Shown: positions 8,665 through 17,191, counted from the stretch's first letter. The stretch: 58,099 bases of DNA from Photobacterium lipolyticum (GCF_003026475.1 NZ_PYMC01000024.1:1-58099), one strand, 5' to 3'. The notes: generated by a model from the letters alone, not told the origin. Numbers and translations are program-made.

Positions 8665-9339
8665 CTAGCTAATGTCTAAGCGATCTAAGTGCTGTTGCTT
8701 AAATTTATGTCCGATCACCGAATAGGTTGTAATATTTTCATTAGCCAGTTTTGAGGCGGCGGCACTGTTGCCGCTGCAGATAGCGTCAACCAGGGGAAGG
8801 TGGCTTCGTGCACTTTCCTCTGGATCATAGTCAGCATGATCAATATTAAAGTAGATCAGCATTTGGTTTGCGACATTGCGATAGATTTGGTGCAGACGCA
8901 TATTGCCACTAAGTTCGATAATTAATGTGTGCAGCTCCAACTCCAGTTTACTGATCTCCTGACAAGTCACCGCTTCATTCCGGCCAACCTCCAGGTAATA
9001 GTCCATCAGATCGTGTAGTCGCGATTTACCTTCATCAGTGATGTTCTCTGCGGCAAGCCATGCAGACCGGGTTTCCAGAGCAACGCGTAAATGATACAGC
9101 TCCCATAAATCATTTTCGGTAATATTAATGACCTGCCAGCCCACATAAGGTTTTTGTATCACTAACCCCTCATGGGCCAGAGTATTGAGGGCCATACGTA
9201 CTGTACTGCGCGATAATTCTAAATCTTTGGCCAACGCACTTTCTACCAGTTTTTCGCCCATCCCATACTTACCATCCAGGATCAGCTTTCGCAGATATGC
9301 CGCTGCTTGTTCTTCTAAGCTCTGTTTTACGATTTTCAT
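8665..9339 (-). CDS. GntR-family transcriptional regulator, FCD/FadR subfamily
   Basis: 224 residues from the ATG at 9339, chosen because GGAAAG lies just upstream and the winged helix begins directly after it; an in-frame ATG further out adds 35 residues with no ribosome site. The N-terminal winged helix (about 5-70) has SALAKDLELSRSTVRMALNTLAHEGLV. The C-terminal FCD domain has the usual RxxLE-like LRVALETRSAWLA and metal-ligand histidines (LELELHT, RSHLPLVDAI). It is divergent from the uxaA-like operon. Two sites fitting the FCD consensus TNGTNNNACNA in the shared promoter make it the probable substrate-responsive repressor of that operon and of itself. Confidence 0.88.
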   Translation of the reverse strand: MKIVKQSLEEQAAAYLRKLILDGKYGMGEKLVESALAKDLELSRSTVRMALNTLAHEGLVIQKPYVGWQVINITENDLWELYHLRVALETRSAWLAAENITDEGKSRLHDLMDYYLEVGRNEAVTCQEISKLELELHTLIIELSGNMRLHQIYRNVANQMLIYFNIDHADYDPEESARSHLPLVDAICSGNSAAASKLANENITTYSVIGHKFKQQHLDRLDIS

Positions 9340-9433
9340 TATCTTTCCACTTATCCGTAAGTCACGGACTACCTTCTTTGGCTCAATTCTAACGGATTGA
9401 GCAACAATTATCATAATGAATAAAGCGTGATGG

Positions 9434-9444
9434 TTGTCAGACAA
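9434..9444. promoter_or_regulatory. GntR/FCD operator O1
   Basis: TTGTCAGACAA fits TNGTNNNACNA exactly. It lies 95 nt upstream of the regulator start, in the divergent promoter. Confidence 0.7.
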
Positions 9445-9522
9445 TCATACAAAAAATCGATAAAAAAGGAAGGGTGTGATTTGCGTCGCATTTATCTTTG
9501 GATGACTCATTAGAATTGCCGA

Positions 9523-9533
9523 TTGTCCGACAA
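9523..9533. promoter_or_regulatory. GntR/FCD operator O2
   Basis: TTGTCCGACAA, extended to ATTGTCCGACAAT, is a perfect palindrome about the central base. It lies 20 nt before the start of the first catabolic gene, where a bound repressor would block transcription start. Its centre is 89 nt from that of O1. Confidence 0.75.
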
Positions 9534-9553
9534 TGAACAATTACTGAGGATTT

Positions 9554-9898
9554 ATGGACAGACCTTTGATCAAGGCAATTTTACTGTCGCCTGAAGACAA
9601 CGTGGCAACGCTTCTGGCCGATGCCGCCAAGGGACAGGAAGTGGAAATTATTGATGATACGAATTGCTCTCTGGGCAAAGTGGTCACCCAGCAAGCGATT
9701 ACTTTTGGCAACAAAATCGCCTTAGCTGCGATTGCAGAGCAAGAGAAGATAAGCAAGGGCAGCTACCCGATTGGAATAACCATTAAAGCGATACCAAAGG
9801 GGGAGTTGGTACATGTACAAAATGTTCGCAGTACCCGAGTTGATATCCCTGAGCCGATCATTAAACAGATCATTGAAACCATGCAGATCGAGGAATAA
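9554..9898 (+). CDS. UxaA-family hydro-lyase, small subunit (SAF domain)
   Basis: 114 residues matching the N-terminal SAF domain of altronate/galactarate dehydratases (UxaA, GarD), here a separate gene. Conserved features include LSPEDNVATLL near the start and the KISKGSYPIGI region. It ends 3 nt before the large-subunit gene. Start supported by GAGG 7 nt upstream. Split small and large subunits also occur in (2R)-sulfolactate sulfo-lyase (SuyAB), so the substrate cannot be fixed from sequence. Confidence 0.8.
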   Translation: MDRPLIKAILLSPEDNVATLLADAAKGQEVEIIDDTNCSLGKVVTQQAITFGNKIALAAIAEQEKISKGSYPIGITIKAIPKGELVHVQNVRSTRVDIPEPIIKQIIETMQIEE

Positions 9899-9901
9899 CT
9901 G

Positions 9902-11077
9902 ATGCAGCACTTTTTAGGTTTTCGTCGCCCTGATGGCCGAGCGGGGATCAGAAACCATGTTCTTATTCTGGCTATTGACGAATGCGCTGAGGGTATTGCC
10001 CGTGCCATCAGCCAAAAAGTCCCGGGTACTGTGGTTGTGACCAATTACAACACCTGCATGTATGGCGGCAATGAAGAATTAGTCAGCACTATGGTTGGTG
10101 CCGTCCTTAACCCAAATGTCGCAGGGGCCTTGCTGTTGAATATGGGCTGCGGAAGTATCGATCCTGAAGTGCTGGCCAAGCCTATTCGCCATTCAGGAAA
10201 ACCGGTGCATAGCCTTCCGATCATCAAATCACGGGGAACACGCAGCACGATAAAAATGGGAACGGAATTAGCCAAGGCGCTGACTTTCTATGCAAACAAG
10301 ATCATTCCCGAGCCAGTTCCAATCAGCGAGCTTGTCGTTGGGATCAAATGCGGCGGCTCTGATACCAGTTCCGGTATTGCCTCTAATCCAACGGTAGGTC
10401 GCGTGGCCGATCTGCTGGTTGATAAGGGGGCTACCTGTATTGCCGGCGAATTAATCGAACTGATTGGTTGTGAAGATATCCTGCGCAGCCGTGCCGTTAC
10501 ACCAGTGGTCGCCGATAAGATAGAACGGCTGATCAGCGAAGAAGAAAAACGCTGGCATATCGAGGGTACCAATGTTGAAACCATGAGCATTGGTAACAGT
10601 GTCGGCGGACTGACAACCCTTGAAGAAAAAGCGCTGGGTGCACTGCATAAAACGGGAACCCGTCCGATTCAGGATGTACTCAGAATTAACGCAAAAATGA
10701 CTGAGCGACCGGTAGAACCTGGTATGTATCTTTCTGAGACGACGCATTTATGCGGTGGTTCAGGTATGCATTTCGCCTCGCTTGGTGCGCAGGTGATCCT
10801 CTGGACAACCGGAGGGGCTGGTTTTAACAACCCTATCGTGCCTGTTATTCGCGTCAGCGGTAATGCATCCCAAATAACGGAAGATATCGATGTCGATGTC
10901 AGCGGGATCATGAATGGTACCGACAGCATTTACTCTAGCGCTACGCGTATTCTTAGCACCTTAGACGAGGTCGTTAATGGTGAGGCCACGGCGATAGAAG
11001 ATATTGGTTTTGCTTATTGCACCCTCTATCAAAAAGATCAGCGGTTAGAAAAACTCATTTGTATCGAGCCTCAATAA
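9902..11077 (+). CDS. UxaA-family hydro-lyase, large subunit
   Basis: 391 residues matching the catalytic C-terminal part of UxaA/GarD: FRRPDGRAGIRNHVLIL at the start, GIKCGGSDTSSGIASNPTVG in the middle with conserved Cys/Ser, and SETTHLCGGSGMHFASLGAQ near 280. Members remove water (or sulfite in SuyB) from acid substrates, typically using iron. It forms an enzyme with the preceding small subunit and is co-transcribed with an enolase-superfamily enzyme and a BCCT carrier. No uxuA, kdgK or uxaC-like genes are adjacent, so a plain altronate pathway is not shown. Confidence 0.8.
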   Translation: MQHFLGFRRPDGRAGIRNHVLILAIDECAEGIARAISQKVPGTVVVTNYNTCMYGGNEELVSTMVGAVLNPNVAGALLLNMGCGSIDPEVLAKPIRHSGKPVHSLPIIKSRGTRSTIKMGTELAKALTFYANKIIPEPVPISELVVGIKCGGSDTSSGIASNPTVGRVADLLVDKGATCIAGELIELIGCEDILRSRAVTPVVADKIERLISEEEKRWHIEGTNVETMSIGNSVGGLTTLEEKALGALHKTGTRPIQDVLRINAKMTERPVEPGMYLSETTHLCGGSGMHFASLGAQVILWTTGGAGFNNPIVPVIRVSGNASQITEDIDVDVSGIMNGTDSIYSSATRILSTLDEVVNGEATAIEDIGFAYCTLYQKDQRLEKLICIEPQ

Positions 11078-11126
11078 TTAAGGGAGCGAGCAGCAACGAA
11101 CCTCTGGTCACTGCTCATAGTTCATC

Positions 11127-12242
11127 ATGCGTATTACAGATATTGAAGTCATTTGTTTAAGAGTGCCAGCGCCGGATCAGCCGTGCGAATGGGGCGAAGA
11201 TGCCGTATTGGTCAAAGTCCACACCGATGCGGGGATCACCGGCATTGGCGAAGCAGACAGTTCGCCAGCCGTTGTAAAAGCGTGCATTGAAACTCCGCAC
11301 TCCAACCTCTATTGCTACGGTTTGCGCGAGTTGCTGATCGGCGAAAGTCCGTTAGAAATTGAACGCTTGTGGAACAAAATGTACTGGGCGTCTAATTATA
11401 TGGGCCGCCGCGGTGCCGGTATCCATGCCATCAGCGCGATTGATATCGCCCTGTGGGATATTGCAGGCCAATTTTACGGTGTGCCTGTTCATACCTTACT
11501 GGGGGGGAAATACCGGGATCAAATCCGTGCCTACGGCACTTTTATTCCGGCTGCACAGCCCGAAAAAAACCGTGAGATTGCCCAAAACCTAGTTAAGCAG
11601 GGCTTTACCAGCATTAAATTTGGTGGCGGCGTCTTTGGTGACGATCCTGAGACGGATTACCAGATTGTACGCCATGTCCGTGAAGCCGTAGGCGATGATA
11701 TAGAGGTTCAGATTGACCTTGCATCGAAATGGCGCACGACCGGCCACGCGGCTCAGATGTGCAAACGGCTAGAAGACTTTAACTTAAACTGGGTTGAAGA
11801 GCCTGTGCTGGCTGATGATATGACGGGGTACGCCAAACTATCCCGGCAAATTCAGCCGAAGCTTGCTGGTGGCGAGTCATTGACCACCCGCTATGAATTC
11901 AAATCCTTCCTAGAGACGTCGCAAGTCGACATTATCCAGCCTGATATTACTCGTTGCGGTGGTATTACTGAGATGAAGAAGATTTACGATCTTGCCCAAT
12001 TAAATGGTACTCAGCTCGTTCCTCACGGGTTTAGCACCGGCATATTGCTTGCCGCATCAGTTCATTTTCTTGCTGCATGCGAACACGGTACGTTAATGGA
12101 GTATTCACAAAGCAGCAGCCCCCTGTTTACGGATTTGGTAAGCAACCGCTTGTTATTTTCAGAAGGCTATGTACCTGTTCCTGACGCTCCGGGGCTGGGT
12201 ATCGAGCTCAATCAAGACGTGATCAATAAATATCAAATATAA
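11127..12242 (+). CDS. Enolase-superfamily enzyme, mandelate racemase/acid-sugar dehydratase type
   Basis: 371 residues with the capping domain (1-120) and the barrel domain. Visible catalytic positions: Lys164 (TSIKFGGG), metal ligands Asp197, Glu224 and Glu250 (QIDLAS, VEEP, GGES), the Asp273-His300 pair (QPDITRCGG, VPHGFS) and Glu325 (LMEYS). The single Lys with a His/Asp pair fits the mandelate racemase or acid-sugar dehydratase groups; the KxK motif of amino-acid and betaine racemases is absent. Start preceded by a poor ribosome site. It lies 49 nt after the UxaA-like gene and 25 nt before the carrier, so it probably acts on the same imported compound. Exact reaction unknown. Confidence 0.82.
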   Translation: MRITDIEVICLRVPAPDQPCEWGEDAVLVKVHTDAGITGIGEADSSPAVVKACIETPHSNLYCYGLRELLIGESPLEIERLWNKMYWASNYMGRRGAGIHAISAIDIALWDIAGQFYGVPVHTLLGGKYRDQIRAYGTFIPAAQPEKNREIAQNLVKQGFTSIKFGGGVFGDDPETDYQIVRHVREAVGDDIEVQIDLASKWRTTGHAAQMCKRLEDFNLNWVEEPVLADDMTGYAKLSRQIQPKLAGGESLTTRYEFKSFLETSQVDIIQPDITRCGGITEMKKIYDLAQLNGTQLVPHGFSTGILLAASVHFLAACEHGTLMEYSQSSSPLFTDLVSNRLLFSEGYVPVPDAPGLGIELNQDVINKYQI

Positions 12243-12267
12243 AGATATAGAAGACGGAATTTTAATT

Positions 12268-13896
12268 ATGAACAGTGAAAGAAAGATAGATAAACCCTTA
12301 ATGGCAATAAGCATCTCGGTCATACTATTTGTGGTTGTTGGCTTGTCGCTTTATCCGGAACAAGGGAATGCCATTGCCAGTCAACTTTTTAGCACATTAA
12401 CCAATCAGTTTGGTGAGGTTTTCTTATTATTCGGATTTTTTAGTGTCATATTTCTTGCCAAGATAGCGCTGGGAAAATACGGTGAAATTAAATTAGGCAA
12501 CGTAGCCCCCGAGTATTCCTCATTTACTTATTTGGCCATGATGGTATGTGCCGGTTTAGGCTCGGCGACGGTGTACTGGGCATTTGTTGAGTGGGGCTAT
12601 TATTATATGACGCCGCCATTTGATGTTGAACCCTATTCACCAATGGCTGCTGAGTGGGCAACAAGTTATAACATGTTCCACTGGGGGATTTCAGCCTGGT
12701 CACTTTACTGTATTGCTTCTTTGCCGGTTGCTTACTCATTCCATGTTAAGAAGAATCCGCAGCTTAAATTAAGCGCCGTCTGTGAAAGCATTCTGGGGCG
12801 CTATTACAACCCTGTCGTGGGCAAAATGATTGACACGATTTTCATCTTTAGCTGCGTTGGCGCGATGGGTATCACCTTGGGATTGAGTGTTCCTATGGTT
12901 ACCGAAGGGCTTGCCTATTTATTCGGTGTTGAAAGCAGTTTTGCCATGAATGTCGGGCTGATGTTGTTCATTACCGCGATATTCTCAATCAGTTCTTATG
13001 TCGGGATTGAAAAAGGAATGGCAAAACTCAGTGATATGAACACCAAGTTAGCGATAATCTTCGTCTTGCTGATCCTGATCGTTGGCCCGACGTCATTCAT
13101 CATTAACCAAATGACCAATGGTTACGGCTTAATGCTGCAGAACTTTATCCGCATGAGTTTATGGACAGATCCGGTTGAAGGTGGTTCATTCCCAACGTCG
13201 TGGACAGTCTTTTACTGGGCATACTGGATGACCTATGTTCCGTTTATGGCGCTGTTTGTAACCAAGGTTTCAAAAGGCCGTAAACTAAAAGAAGTTATCG
13301 GCAGTATGGTTATTGGTGGCAGTGCCGGTTGCTTTATTTTCTTTGGTGTTCTGGGCAGCTTCAGCATGAATGTTCACCTTACCGAAGTCATTGATGTTAC
13401 CCGTTCCATTACCGAATATGGTGGCTCAGCTACCGTTATTGCCATACTTGATACGTTGCCTTTAAGCTGGCTGTTTGTCGTAATCTTTGCTGTTATGTCA
13501 ACCTTGTTCCTGGCAACAACACTTGATTCAGCTTCATTTACCCTGGCCGCGACAGCGTCAAACCAGCTTGATGAAAATGCCAACCCGCCAACAGCACTGC
13601 GTTTATTCTGGTGTTTGATTCTGGCTGCCGTACCACTGGCAATGATGTTCATCGATGCGCCGCTAAATACGGTACAGACACTCGCTATAGTGACTTCGCT
13701 GCCTCTGATGGTTGTGATCTTTATCATGCTATATGGCTTCAACAAATGGTTAAAAGAAGATTTTGGTAACGAGTCTGCTGCAGCGATTTCGGCTGGAACG
13801 GTCAGTCAACCTGTTGCGAGCACAGAAAGCGATGCTAATCATGCGGAAGAATTAGTTGATATGGCCAAGTCGGCGACTGAAGCTTCGCTGAGCTAA
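12268..13896 (+). CDS. BCCT-family transporter, CaiT-like
   Basis: 542 residues, 12 predicted membrane helices. The aromatic-box helix reads SWTVFYWAYWMTYVPFMALFVTKVSKGR, close to CaiT/BetP. The segment CAGLGSATVYWAFVEWGYYY replaces the GMGIG sodium-site motif of BetP, as in the sodium-independent carrier CaiT. The family moves betaine, carnitine, choline and similar zwitterions. The C-terminal 45 residues are a hydrophilic Ala/Ser/Glu-rich tail. It ends the operon at a strong terminator. The substrate is presumably a trimethylammonium-like or small acidic compound degraded by the two enzymes upstream. Confidence 0.88.
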   Translation: MNSERKIDKPLMAISISVILFVVVGLSLYPEQGNAIASQLFSTLTNQFGEVFLLFGFFSVIFLAKIALGKYGEIKLGNVAPEYSSFTYLAMMVCAGLGSATVYWAFVEWGYYYMTPPFDVEPYSPMAAEWATSYNMFHWGISAWSLYCIASLPVAYSFHVKKNPQLKLSAVCESILGRYYNPVVGKMIDTIFIFSCVGAMGITLGLSVPMVTEGLAYLFGVESSFAMNVGLMLFITAIFSISSYVGIEKGMAKLSDMNTKLAIIFVLLILIVGPTSFIINQMTNGYGLMLQNFIRMSLWTDPVEGGSFPTSWTVFYWAYWMTYVPFMALFVTKVSKGRKLKEVIGSMVIGGSAGCFIFFGVLGSFSMNVHLTEVIDVTRSITEYGGSATVIAILDTLPLSWLFVVIFAVMSTLFLATTLDSASFTLAATASNQLDENANPPTALRLFWCLILAAVPLAMMFIDAPLNTVQTLAIVTSLPLMVVIFIMLYGFNKWLKEDFGNESAAAISAGTVSQPVASTESDANHAEELVDMAKSATEASLS

Positions 13897-13929
13897 TCAT
13901 GATGTAACGTAACCAACATTTGTCTATAT

Positions 13930-13965
13930 AAAAAGCCGCGCGGTAATGCGCGGCTTTCTTTTTCG
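13930..13965. terminator. Terminator between BCCT gene and amt
   Basis: AAAAGCCGCG pairs with CGCGGCTTT around an 8-nt loop and is followed by CTTTTT. It has A-rich and T-rich flanks, so it can serve both convergent genes. Confidence 0.85.
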
Positions 13966-13994
13966 GGCTCTTTATAAGGAGCGGTCAGCGATTA

Positions 13995-15215
13995 TTAATC
14001 TTCGCTGGTCGAGCCAATTTGGTGGATAGACAAATCAGCCCCGTTATATTCTTCTTCGGCAGTTAATCGCAGGCCGACGGTTTGCTTAATCACGCCATAG
14101 ACAATGAAGGCGCCAACCAACGCAACAATGATACCTGCGATGGTTCCGACTACCTGGCTGGCTAAACTCACACCGCCTAATCCGCCAAAAGCCGAACTAC
14201 CAAAAATACCGGCTGCAATTCCGCCCCAGGCACCGCAGACCCCGTGTAGTGGCCAGACACCCAGTACATCATCGAGGTGTAATTTGTTTTGAATATAGGT
14301 AAAGAGCCAGACAAAGAGCGCACCCGCAATGGCACCGGTGATAAGCGCACCAATTGGGTGCATTAGATCGGAACCCGCACAGACCGCAACCAGGCCAGCC
14401 AAAGGACCGTTGTGAATAAAGCCTGGGTCGTTTTTACCGACAAACAGTGACGCGACAATACCGCCGACCATCGCCATTAAGCTGTTGACCGCCACAAGAC
14501 CGCTGATCCCATCTATGGTTTGTGCCGACATAACGTTGAAGCCAAACCAGCCAATGGTCAGGATCCATGCACCCAGCGCAAGAAACGGAATATTGGACGG
14601 GGCAAAAGCAACCAGACGTCCGCCGCGATAACGACCATGACGTAATCCCAGCATGATCACGGCAACCAGCGCTATCCAGCCCCCCACTGCGTGGACAACA
14701 ACGGATCCTGCGAAATCATGGAAAGGAGCACCAAAAGTGGCGGTTAACCAGTCTTGAAAGCCATAGTTGCTGTTCCATATCACGCCTTCAAAGAACGGAT
14801 AGACAAGGCCAACAATAAAGAAAGAGGCAACCAGCATAGGGTAGAAGCGGGCACGTTCGGCAATACCGCCCGATACGATGGCGGGGATGGCTGCGGCAAA
14901 GGTCATTAGAAAGAAAAATTTAACCAGTTCATAGCCATTGTTGGCACTTAGCTGCTCGGCACTGGCAAAAAAGGTGGTGTCATAGGCGACCCAGTAACCA
15001 AAGAAAAAGTAGGCAATGGCTGAAAAGCCAAAGTCAGCAATGATCTTAACCAGCGCATTGACCTGGTTTTTTTGCCGGACGGTACCGACCTCGAGAAAAG
15101 CAAAACCGGCATGCATCGCCAGTACCATAATGGCACCCAATAGAATAAATAGGGTGTTTGAACTCTGAATTAATGTTTCTACTGCACTGTTAATGTTTTC
15201 CACAAACGTCTCCAC
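13995..15215 (-). CDS. amtB: Ammonium transporter, Amt family
   Basis: 406 residues with about 11 membrane helices. Landmarks: FAFLEVGTVRQKN near the N-terminus, AVGGWIALVAVIMLG, and the conserved pore histidines in FAGSVVVHAVGG and GVWPLHGVCGAWGGIAAGIFG. It conducts ammonium or ammonia across the inner membrane. There is no cleaved signal peptide and the start ATG is preceded by GGATG. No glnK neighbour is present. Upstream sit a sigma-54 promoter and an NtrC-type site, so it is probably induced by nitrogen limitation. Confidence 0.92.
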   Translation of the reverse strand: METFVENINSAVETLIQSSNTLFILLGAIMVLAMHAGFAFLEVGTVRQKNQVNALVKIIADFGFSAIAYFFFGYWVAYDTTFFASAEQLSANNGYELVKFFFLMTFAAAIPAIVSGGIAERARFYPMLVASFFIVGLVYPFFEGVIWNSNYGFQDWLTATFGAPFHDFAGSVVVHAVGGWIALVAVIMLGLRHGRYRGGRLVAFAPSNIPFLALGAWILTIGWFGFNVMSAQTIDGISGLVAVNSLMAMVGGIVASLFVGKNDPGFIHNGPLAGLVAVCAGSDLMHPIGALITGAIAGALFVWLFTYIQNKLHLDDVLGVWPLHGVCGAWGGIAAGIFGSSAFGGLGGVSLASQVVGTIAGIIVALVGAFIVYGVIKQTVGLRLTAEEEYNGADLSIHQIGSTSED

Positions 15216-15290
15216 ATCCTTGGATATATACCAATCACGTTAAATTATTTGCCATTTCAACTTGGCATTATTCCTGTGTGGCAAAGGTAA

Positions 15291-15306
15291 AGCAGCTTTT
15301 ATGCCA
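15291..15306 (-). promoter_or_regulatory. Sigma-54 promoter of amt
   Basis: Minus strand TGGCATAAAAGCTGCT has the GG-N10-GC spacing required for -24/-12 promoters. It ends about 76 nt before the amt start. Confidence 0.65.
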
Positions 15307-15395
15307 TTGTGACCAATATTGGGGGCAGTGATGGTGCAAATCGATTTATATGCTTTTAGTATATTGTTTTATAAGGTTTTGTAATATTGCATGTT

Positions 15396-15410
15396 GCACG
15401 GTTTTTGTGC
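15396..15410. promoter_or_regulatory. NtrC-type binding site
   Basis: GCACGGTTTTTGTGC fits GCAC-N7-GTGC, about 100 nt upstream of the sigma-54 promoter, a usual distance for NtrC enhancers. A half site TGCACC lies nearer, at about 15330-15335. Confidence 0.5.
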
Positions 15411-15584
15411 GGCAGAAGATGGCGTTTCTATTCAATCGGCGTAGGCTGGAAAGCCTTGAGATATTTTGGTGCAACGGATAATAAGGTTGCACCGATTTAG
15501 TGCTTAATAATTAGAGGCTGTTGATCTTTCGACATAAAACCAATGTTGAAAGATAAACAGACCCGACTACAACAGGTAACCATA

Positions 15585-15770
15585 TTATAATGAAGAGACA
15601 ATTGTGCTCAGATAATTTTCAAGTTCAGCTTCAGTGGTTGGTTGCGCACCCAGCTCAAATGTTATCGGGCTACCGCCATTTAGCATAAACACCGACGTAT
15701 CACCGTGATCATAGTGAAACCACTTTCCGTTTACGCAAAGATCTGTGTAGCAGTTAGGTAATAATTCCAT
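15585..15770 (-). CDS. Small hypothetical protein (61 aa)
   Basis: Not recognised. 61 residues, soluble, acidic C-terminus (EAELENYLSTIVSSL), two cysteines near the N-terminus (LLPNCYTDLCVNG). It looks real because GAGGTG lies 6 nt before the ATG and a perfect FNR box with a plausible -10 is placed upstream. Likely an anaerobically regulated small protein; function unknown. Confidence 0.6.
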   Translation of the reverse strand: MELLPNCYTDLCVNGKWFHYDHGDTSVFMLNGGSPITFELGAQPTTEAELENYLSTIVSSL

Positions 15771-16522
15771 ACATTCACCTCTAACCTGGTTCGCCTTGTT
15801 TCGACGGTTTATGTATTGCTGATATCTTGTATCGGCTTATCAAATGCCCTCGGACATCTTTATAAAACCCCAGCTTGAAAAAGCAGACTTTGATCTAGAT
15901 CAAATGCCGCGTGATGTAATGTAATTTCATTGCTTGTTATTGCATTTCACGAGATGTTATTTTTCGGTGAAAGAATAACCGTAAAATACCCTTCATTGAG
16001 TCGTCGGTAGGATGTAAGAGAGTACTTGAAGGTGATTTTTATTTTATCTTTGGGTGTGTGACTTTAACTAATATTGTTAATAATCAGACTAATAGCTGTG
16101 TTAACCGTCATTTGAGTGATGGGTGGCAGGTGTTTTCGAAAAAAAAAGTATTTACAGAAAGGCGGTTAGCGTTTACTGTCCACATGTCTGCAACTCAGAC
16201 CTGATTATATGATTTTTGTAAGAACCCTTCGCACTTCCTGCTTCTCGCCAAAGCCTGCTGTAAAGAAGAACCCCAAAAAATCATGGAAGAGATTTCTTTC
16301 CATTGCTTTGTTGTTATAAAAGAAAAACGATATTAAGCAATGAAGAGCTATTGAGTTTAGGTGATCACTCATAGTTGTGAAGAGATAAAGGTCAATGAGT
16401 TAAAAAGATACTTGCCATAAAAAGTGACACTCACTGTTATGGCCGGAAATAAACTATTTACTCAATTTGATAGCCACAAACCTACCGCACAAGATGCATG
16501 GTTTGGGCATAAGGAAAAAACT
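15771..16522. other. Long gene-free region with FNR box and possible cold-shock leader
   Basis: 752 nt without a supported gene. The FNR box is at 15890-15903. The 300 nt or so before the cold-shock-like gene could be its long 5' leader, as is usual for cspA mRNAs, but I see no clear cold-box motif. Confidence 0.4.
15890..15903. promoter_or_regulatory. Perfect FNR box
   Basis: TTGATCTAGATCAA matches TTGAT-N4-ATCAA at every position and sits in the palindrome TTTGATCTAGATCAAA. On the minus strand a -10-like TTTTAT (15862-15867) would place the start at about 15855, with the box centred at -41.5, the class II position. That points to the 61-residue gene as target. Confidence 0.65.
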
Positions 16523-16723
16523 ATGACTTCAGAAACCGGAATTATCCGTTGTTTTAACCCTAAAGAAAAAAAGGGTTTGATTACCAGCGATTTAGGCGGT
16601 GACATTTGCTTTGATATATCTAGTATTAGCAGCAATAACCAGCCAGTATCAGGCAGCCTTGTTGAATTCATCATGGATGACTCATCAAATAAGCTACAAG
16701 CGGTTAAAGTTCGCTTTATCTAA
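16523..16723 (+). CDS. Divergent cold-shock-domain protein (66 aa)
   Basis: 66 residues matching the CspA fold: GIIRCFNPKEKKGLITSD and the end VEFIMDDSSNKLQAVKVRF. The RNA-binding motifs are altered: the usual KGFGFI reads KGLITS and VFVH reads ICFDIS, so the aromatic RNA-binding face is largely lost. The start was set at 16523 because AAGGA lies 7 nt upstream; a longer frame from 16424 lacks a ribosome site. Nucleic-acid binding may be weak or changed. Confidence 0.75.
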   Translation: MTSETGIIRCFNPKEKKGLITSDLGGDICFDISSISSNNQPVSGSLVEFIMDDSSNKLQAVKVRFI

Positions 16724-16734
16724 ATCGGTGTTTA

Positions 16735-16794
16735 GAAATAGCGGCGTAGAGGAAAGAGAAAAATCATTCGCTTTTATTTGTCAGCCGCTATTTC
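16735..16794. terminator. Inverted repeat after cold-shock gene
   Basis: GAAATAGCGGC pairs with GCCGCTATTTC over a 38-nt loop, 11 nt after the cold-shock gene. Confidence 0.55.
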
Positions 16795-16828
16795 AAAGCT
16801 AAATAACCATTAATCGGTATTTAGCTTT
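16795..16828. terminator. Terminator hairpin between cold-shock gene and yibL
   Basis: AAAGCTAAATA pairs with TATTTAGCTTT, directly after the yibL stop on the minus strand. It probably serves both convergent genes. Confidence 0.6.
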
Positions 16829-16834
16829 GCGTGA

Positions 16835-17191
16835 TTAAAAGGCTTTCGGAGCAAAACCTGTCACTTTCTTGATACCCATTTGACGACCAAGTGCTGTCAT
16901 CGGGTGTACAACAACCAATCCTTTGACTGATTTTTTCAACTTACCCATATCAGCCTGCTCGGCTTTAGTCAGCTCACGCTTAAAGGGCAGTGATTTTAGA
17001 TCCGCGCCTTGGTCGTTCATCTGACGAGTTTGCTGATTTTTCATACTTGCGATCAGCTTAGTCGTTTTTGCTATCTCCAGCTTAGCTTGTCCCGCGATAG
17101 CCTTGTCACCACGCTCTTCCGCACCGGCCAATTTACGACGGAACTTATCTAGTTTGTTATTTAGCTGCTGAAGTTCTTGCTTTAAATTCAT
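16835..17191 (-). CDS. yibL: YibL family ribosome-associated protein (DUF2810)
   Basis: 118 residues. The C-terminal half carries the family hallmark ADMGKLKKSVKGLVVVHP followed by MTALGRQMG and a closing TGF..AF, nearly as in E. coli YibL (120 aa). The N-terminal half is a charged coiled coil (LKQELQQLNNKLDKFRRK). E. coli YibL co-sediments with ribosomes; its role is unclear. Confidence 0.9.
   Translation of the reverse strand: MNLKQELQQLNNKLDKFRRKLAGAEERGDKAIAGQAKLEIAKTTKLIASMKNQQTRQMNDQGADLKSLPFKRELTKAEQADMGKLKKSVKGLVVVHPMTALGRQMGIKKVTGFAPKAF

Larger units (their letters stand above)
15216..15584. other. amt upstream region
   Basis: 369 nt with no gene. It holds the sigma-54 promoter and NtrC-like site listed separately. 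An inverted repeat GGTGCAAC/GTTGCACC (15468-15493, 10-nt loop) lies 3' of the small gene at 15585 and may be its transcript end or another regulator site. Confidence 0.5.
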
